Source: Treponema sp. (GTDB lineage: Bacteria > Spirochaetota > Spirochaetia > Treponematales > Breznakiellaceae). Taken from it: a stretch of DNA of 7,291 nucleotides. A program made the translations under genes and the position numbers. The stretch spans positions 1 through 7,291 of the forward strand of contig JAITRD010000093.1 in the NCBI GenBank assembly GCA_031288575.1, in the 5' to 3' direction. The notes under the pieces are model-generated. The model was not told where the DNA came from and did no database searches. It saw only the letters and a list, made by a program, of their open reading frames with translations. Numbering within the stretch: the first letter of the stretch is position 1; the number at the start of each line of letters is the position of its first letter. This document shows, piece after piece, positions 5,709 to 7,291 of this stretch.

Positions 5709-6530
5709 TTAGATAAATTTCCTGTATAAAGTAGCCCATTGGGTTTTTACAAATTCAAATTTCGTATCCATTCCAAAAAGGGACTCCGAGTGGCCGATAA
5801 ACAAAAAAGATTTGGAAGCCATAGAATCCCAAAACCGGTTGATCACCGCGGCTTGGGCGGTTTCGTCAAAATAAATAATCACGTTCCGGCAGAAAACAAT
5901 ATCCAAATTACGGAACCCCGAGTCATTTTTCAGGTTATGGTAGTCGAAACGGATCTTTGACATAATATCCGCATGGACCTTATACCCCCCCTCAACTTTA
6001 TCAAAATATTTTTTAAGGTAGGAAGGGGGGATACCCACGATCCGGCTGTCGCTATAAAAACCTTCTTTTCCGGTCATGAGGCATTTTAGGCTGATATCGC
6101 TGGCAATAATTTCGAATTTATAGGGGGGAGGAAGAATTTCACTCATCAGCATGGCAATCGTATAGGGCTCTTCCCCGGTGGAACAACCGGCGCTCCAAAT
6201 TTTCAAGATGTTACTGGACGCGGCCTTTTTTATTTTGAGCAGTTCCGGAACCACATGGCGTTCCAGGGCGTCAAAATGGGCCTGGTTTCGAAAAAAACGG
6301 GTTAAATTAGTGGTAATAGAATCAAGGAAATTTTTTAACTCCTCCTTGTTCCGGGAAATTGTAGCAAAATAGGTCTTTACTGAATCAATGCCCTTCTCCC
6401 GAAGCCGTTCTTTCAGCCGGCTTTCCAAAATCGAGCGGTTGGTAGCGGTAAAATGAATGCCGCTTTCATTATAAATAAGGGTACGGTAGAGTTCAAAATC
6501 GGCGTCTGAAAAGAACACTGCTTCTGCCAT
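5709..6530 (-). CDS. cheR: CheR, chemoreceptor glutamate methyltransferase
   Basis: This 273-residue cytoplasmic enzyme transfers methyl groups from S-adenosylmethionine to glutamates of chemoreceptors. Motifs in order are NLTRFFR (residues 75-81), the SAM-binding SAGCSTGEEPYTIAM (113-127), ASD with D145, the CRNVIIYFD strand (214-222) and GHSESL (246-251). The length fits the family. The ATG at 6530 is chosen over an in-frame TTG at 6587. The protein then begins MAEAVFFSDADFELYRTLI, in register with CheR N-termini. The longer form would start upstream of the best promoter. No Shine-Dalgarno precedes the ATG, and the -10 box ends six bases before it, so the mRNA may be leaderless. CheB follows after 15 bases. 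Chemoreceptors and CheA/CheW are not in the window. Confidence 0.96.
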   Translation of the reverse strand: MAEAVFFSDADFELYRTLIYNESGIHFTATNRSILESRLKERLREKGIDSVKTYFATISRNKEELKNFLDSITTNLTRFFRNQAHFDALERHVVPELLKIKKAASSNILKIWSAGCSTGEEPYTIAMLMSEILPPPYKFEIIASDISLKCLMTGKEGFYSDSRIVGIPPSYLKKYFDKVEGGYKVHADIMSKIRFDYHNLKNDSGFRNLDIVFCRNVIIYFDETAQAAVINRFWDSMASKSFLFIGHSESLFGMDTKFEFVKTQWATLYRKFI

Positions 6531-6536
6531 ACTATA

Positions 6537-6565
6537 ATAGTAAGGATCGGGCTTCAAAGTGTCAA
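6537..6565 (-). promoter_or_regulatory. Sigma-70 promoter of cheR-cheB
   Basis: On the minus strand TTGACA (6560-6565), a 17-base spacer and TACTAT (6537-6542) match the housekeeping consensus at 11 of 12 positions. The -10 ends six bases before the cheR ATG, so the first transcribed base should be at or beside 6530. This argues both for the ATG start and for a leaderless transcript. It is not a flagellar sigma-28 type sequence. Confidence 0.78.
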
Positions 6566-6644
6566 TTACACCTTGCGGCAATTCCAAAAGTAACTATTCT
6601 AAAACCGAAAAGAGACCTGATGTCCCATCGGGGCTCCTGCCGGC

Positions 6645-6710
6645 CAGGGCTCCTGCATTTACTTTTAACTTAAGCCGCTCTTGAAGTGTAACAAAAAACC
6701 GGCTGGGCGG
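6645..6710 (+). repeat. Direct repeat A, copy 1
   Basis: This 66-base segment recurs at 7045-7109 in the same orientation. Both copies start CAGGGCTCCTGCATTT, share CCGCTCTTGAAG and end CCGGCTGGGCGG, with a more variable A/T-rich middle. The end of this copy runs into the left arm of the inverted repeat at 6705-6843. Confidence 0.8.
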
Positions 6711-6843
6711 GAAAAATCCCCAGGGGGCCACGCTTGCTTTGCACGAGAAGGCTTTGGCTTTGCTCCCGGGAGGGTCAGATGGTGCAAAGCTTCGGTCTAG
6801 GACCCATAGGGTCCTCTGCCCCCCTGGGGAATTTTGCCCGCCC
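6705..6843. repeat. 139-bp nested inverted-repeat unit
   Basis: The outer arms are 6705-6727 and 6820-6843: GGGCGGGAAAAATCCCCAGG against a near-perfect complement, with one unpaired base and one mismatch over about 24 positions. Inside, GCTTTGCAC (6736-6744) pairs with GTGCAAAGC (6782-6790), and AGGACCC-ATA-GGGTCCT (6799-6815) forms a perfect 7-bp hairpin. CTCCCGGGAG (6763-6772) is palindromic. There is no T tract after the long stem on either strand, so it is not an ordinary terminator. The design resembles the element at 341-545 although the sequence differs. Confidence 0.75.
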
Positions 6844-7017
6844 GCCCGGCCTTATTGTTCCGTTTGGAGGAGGTTTAGGCAGTAAAGGCAGGGCCTTTGA
6901 GGGGGAAGAGATTTCCGGATGAGAGGGAGATGTCGGGCTATCTGCCGCAAGGGGGGGAGTGAACGGCTTAATGCTCCGCTGTCATAGGGTCTTTCGTTTG
7001 CGTCAAAAGTATATATT

Positions 7018-7060
7018 AAATGCAGTAGCCCTGCCGGAAAGGGGCAGGGCTCCTGCATTT
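7018..7060. repeat. Long hairpin, 18-bp arms
   Basis: Arms 7018-7035 and 7043-7060 pair over 18 positions with one mismatch (AAATGCAGTAGCCCTGCC against GGCAGGGCTCCTGCATTT) around the loop GGAAAGG. The right arm is the beginning of direct repeat A copy 2. Copy 1 lacks the matching left arm. No T tract follows on the plus strand beyond ATTTGATTTTT, so terminator function is uncertain. Confidence 0.75.
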
Positions 7061-7109
7061 GATTTTTATAACCCGCTCTTGAAGCGTAAAAAAATGACCG
7101 GCTGGGCGG
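7045..7109 (+). repeat. Direct repeat A, copy 2
   Basis: This is the partner of 6645-6710, exactly 400 bases downstream at its left end. Here the shared CCGGCTGGGCGG end is followed by the terminator hairpin instead of the long inverted repeat seen after copy 1. Confidence 0.8.
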
Positions 7110-7119
7110 AAGCGGCAAA

Positions 7120-7158
7120 GCCGCACCGTCCACGGAGACGGTGCGGCGGTTCTTTTTT
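7120..7158 (+). terminator. Strong rightward intrinsic terminator
   Basis: A perfect 11-bp GC-rich stem (GCCGCACCGTC 7120-7130 with GACGGTGCGGC 7137-7147, loop CACGGA) is followed within a few bases by a run of six T (7153-7158). Its orientation is plus, yet no plus-strand gene lies upstream in this window. Overlapping it, GCGGC-AAA-GCCGC (7112-7124) is an alternative hairpin that would use up part of the left stem arm. Confidence 0.75.
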
Positions 7159-7183
7159 ATAGCCGGCGGAGCCTTCTGCCAGC

Positions 7184-7291
7184 CTAAACTTGACCCACAA
7201 TTCGGGCGGTAAATTCATTATCCGAGTACCGTTATCCCCCCCTTCAGGCTAAAGTTGCCCCGCTTTTCTTGAGTAGGCCCGCCGGGGAAGG
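7184..7291 (+). repeat. Dispersed repeat, copy 2 (cut by window edge)
   Basis: This is the same-orientation partner of 282-387, about 86% identical, and reaches the last base of the window. It keeps both boxes: CCTAAACTTGACCCAC (7183-7198) and a diverged GGCTAAAGTTGCCCCGC (7247-7263), 64-65 bases apart. A larger element probably continues to the right; whether it carries transposase genes cannot be seen. Confidence 0.85.

Larger units (their letters stand above)
6566..7183. other. Gene-free, repeat-rich intergenic region
   Basis: No convincing gene was found in these roughly 620 bases on either strand. The open frames present are 60-95 codons, lack family similarity and ribosome binding sites, and run through hairpins. 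The content is repeat structure: two direct repeats about 400 bases apart, a 139-bp inverted-repeat unit, an 18-bp-arm hairpin and a strong rightward terminator, listed separately. A short GGGCTCCTGC duplication (6631-6640 and 6648-6657) and a small hairpin AAAGGC-AGG-GCCTTT (6884-6898) are also there. Known structured RNAs (tRNA, SRP RNA, RNase P, tmRNA) were not recognised. Confidence 0.7.

Noticed and set aside
6531..6587. A 19-residue longer CheR beginning at a TTG
   Set aside because: The extension has no Shine-Dalgarno, is outside the conserved N-terminus, and lies upstream of the best promoter.
6734..7162. Short open frames on both strands (61-93 codons)
   Set aside because: They run through hairpins and repeats, overlap each other, have low-complexity Arg/Pro/Gly-rich translations and lack ribosome binding sites.
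6600..7183. A CRISPR array or a known structured RNA
   Set aside because: The repeats are only two copies 400 bases apart, without regular spacers, and no SRP, RNase P, tmRNA or tRNA signature was recognised.

Overview
The window looks like chromosomal DNA of a spirochaete, most likely a Treponema-type species of moderate GC content such as the termite-gut treponemes. The evidence is the protein content and wording: a FlgG rod protein, CheR and CheB, a membrane-anchored M23 peptidase next to a bactofilin, and a YaaR-RicT pair. The assignment is made from recognised families, not from a database search.

Layout, left to right. (1) 1-195, minus: N-terminal 65 codons of flgG, running off the left edge. 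(2) 196-537: a 342-base gap holding a 205-bp nested inverted-repeat element (341-545) whose left flank belongs to a roughly 106-bp dispersed repeat (282-387), plus a minus-strand terminator-like hairpin. (3) 538-978 and 1081-1413, minus: a PaaI-type hotdog thioesterase and an alkyltransferase-like (ATL) DNA repair protein. (4) 1414-1539: a divergent intergenic region with a near-consensus sigma-70 promoter firing rightward. (5) 1540-4544, plus: a compact four-gene operon of M23 peptidase, bactofilin, YaaR/DUF327 protein and RicT (PSP1 domain). (6) 4548-6530, minus: the cheR-cheB operon, convergent with ricT at a 3-base gap, with its own near-consensus promoter. (7) 6531-7291: about 760 bases without a convincing gene, rich in direct repeats, long inverted repeats and one strong rightward intrinsic terminator. 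It ends in a second, incomplete copy of the dispersed repeat seen at 282-387.

How the genes fit together. The M23 peptidase and bactofilin are a recurrent pair in bacterial cell-shape control: the bactofilin scaffold is thought to position a peptidoglycan hydrolase. YaaR and RicT are neighbours in Firmicutes too, around holB, so this part keeps an old gene order with holB missing between them. CheR and CheB add and remove methyl groups on chemoreceptors and are co-transcribed. FlgG belongs to the periplasmic flagellar rod.

No defence system, CRISPR array, phage, tRNA or rRNA was seen. The parts least explained are the two repeat-rich intergenic regions. The dispersed repeat carries several copies of a box like TAAAYTTGACCCAC, which resembles the multiple terminal repeats of IS21-family ends, and may be a non-autonomous or decayed mobile element. 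One end of it supplies the stop codon of the thioesterase gene.
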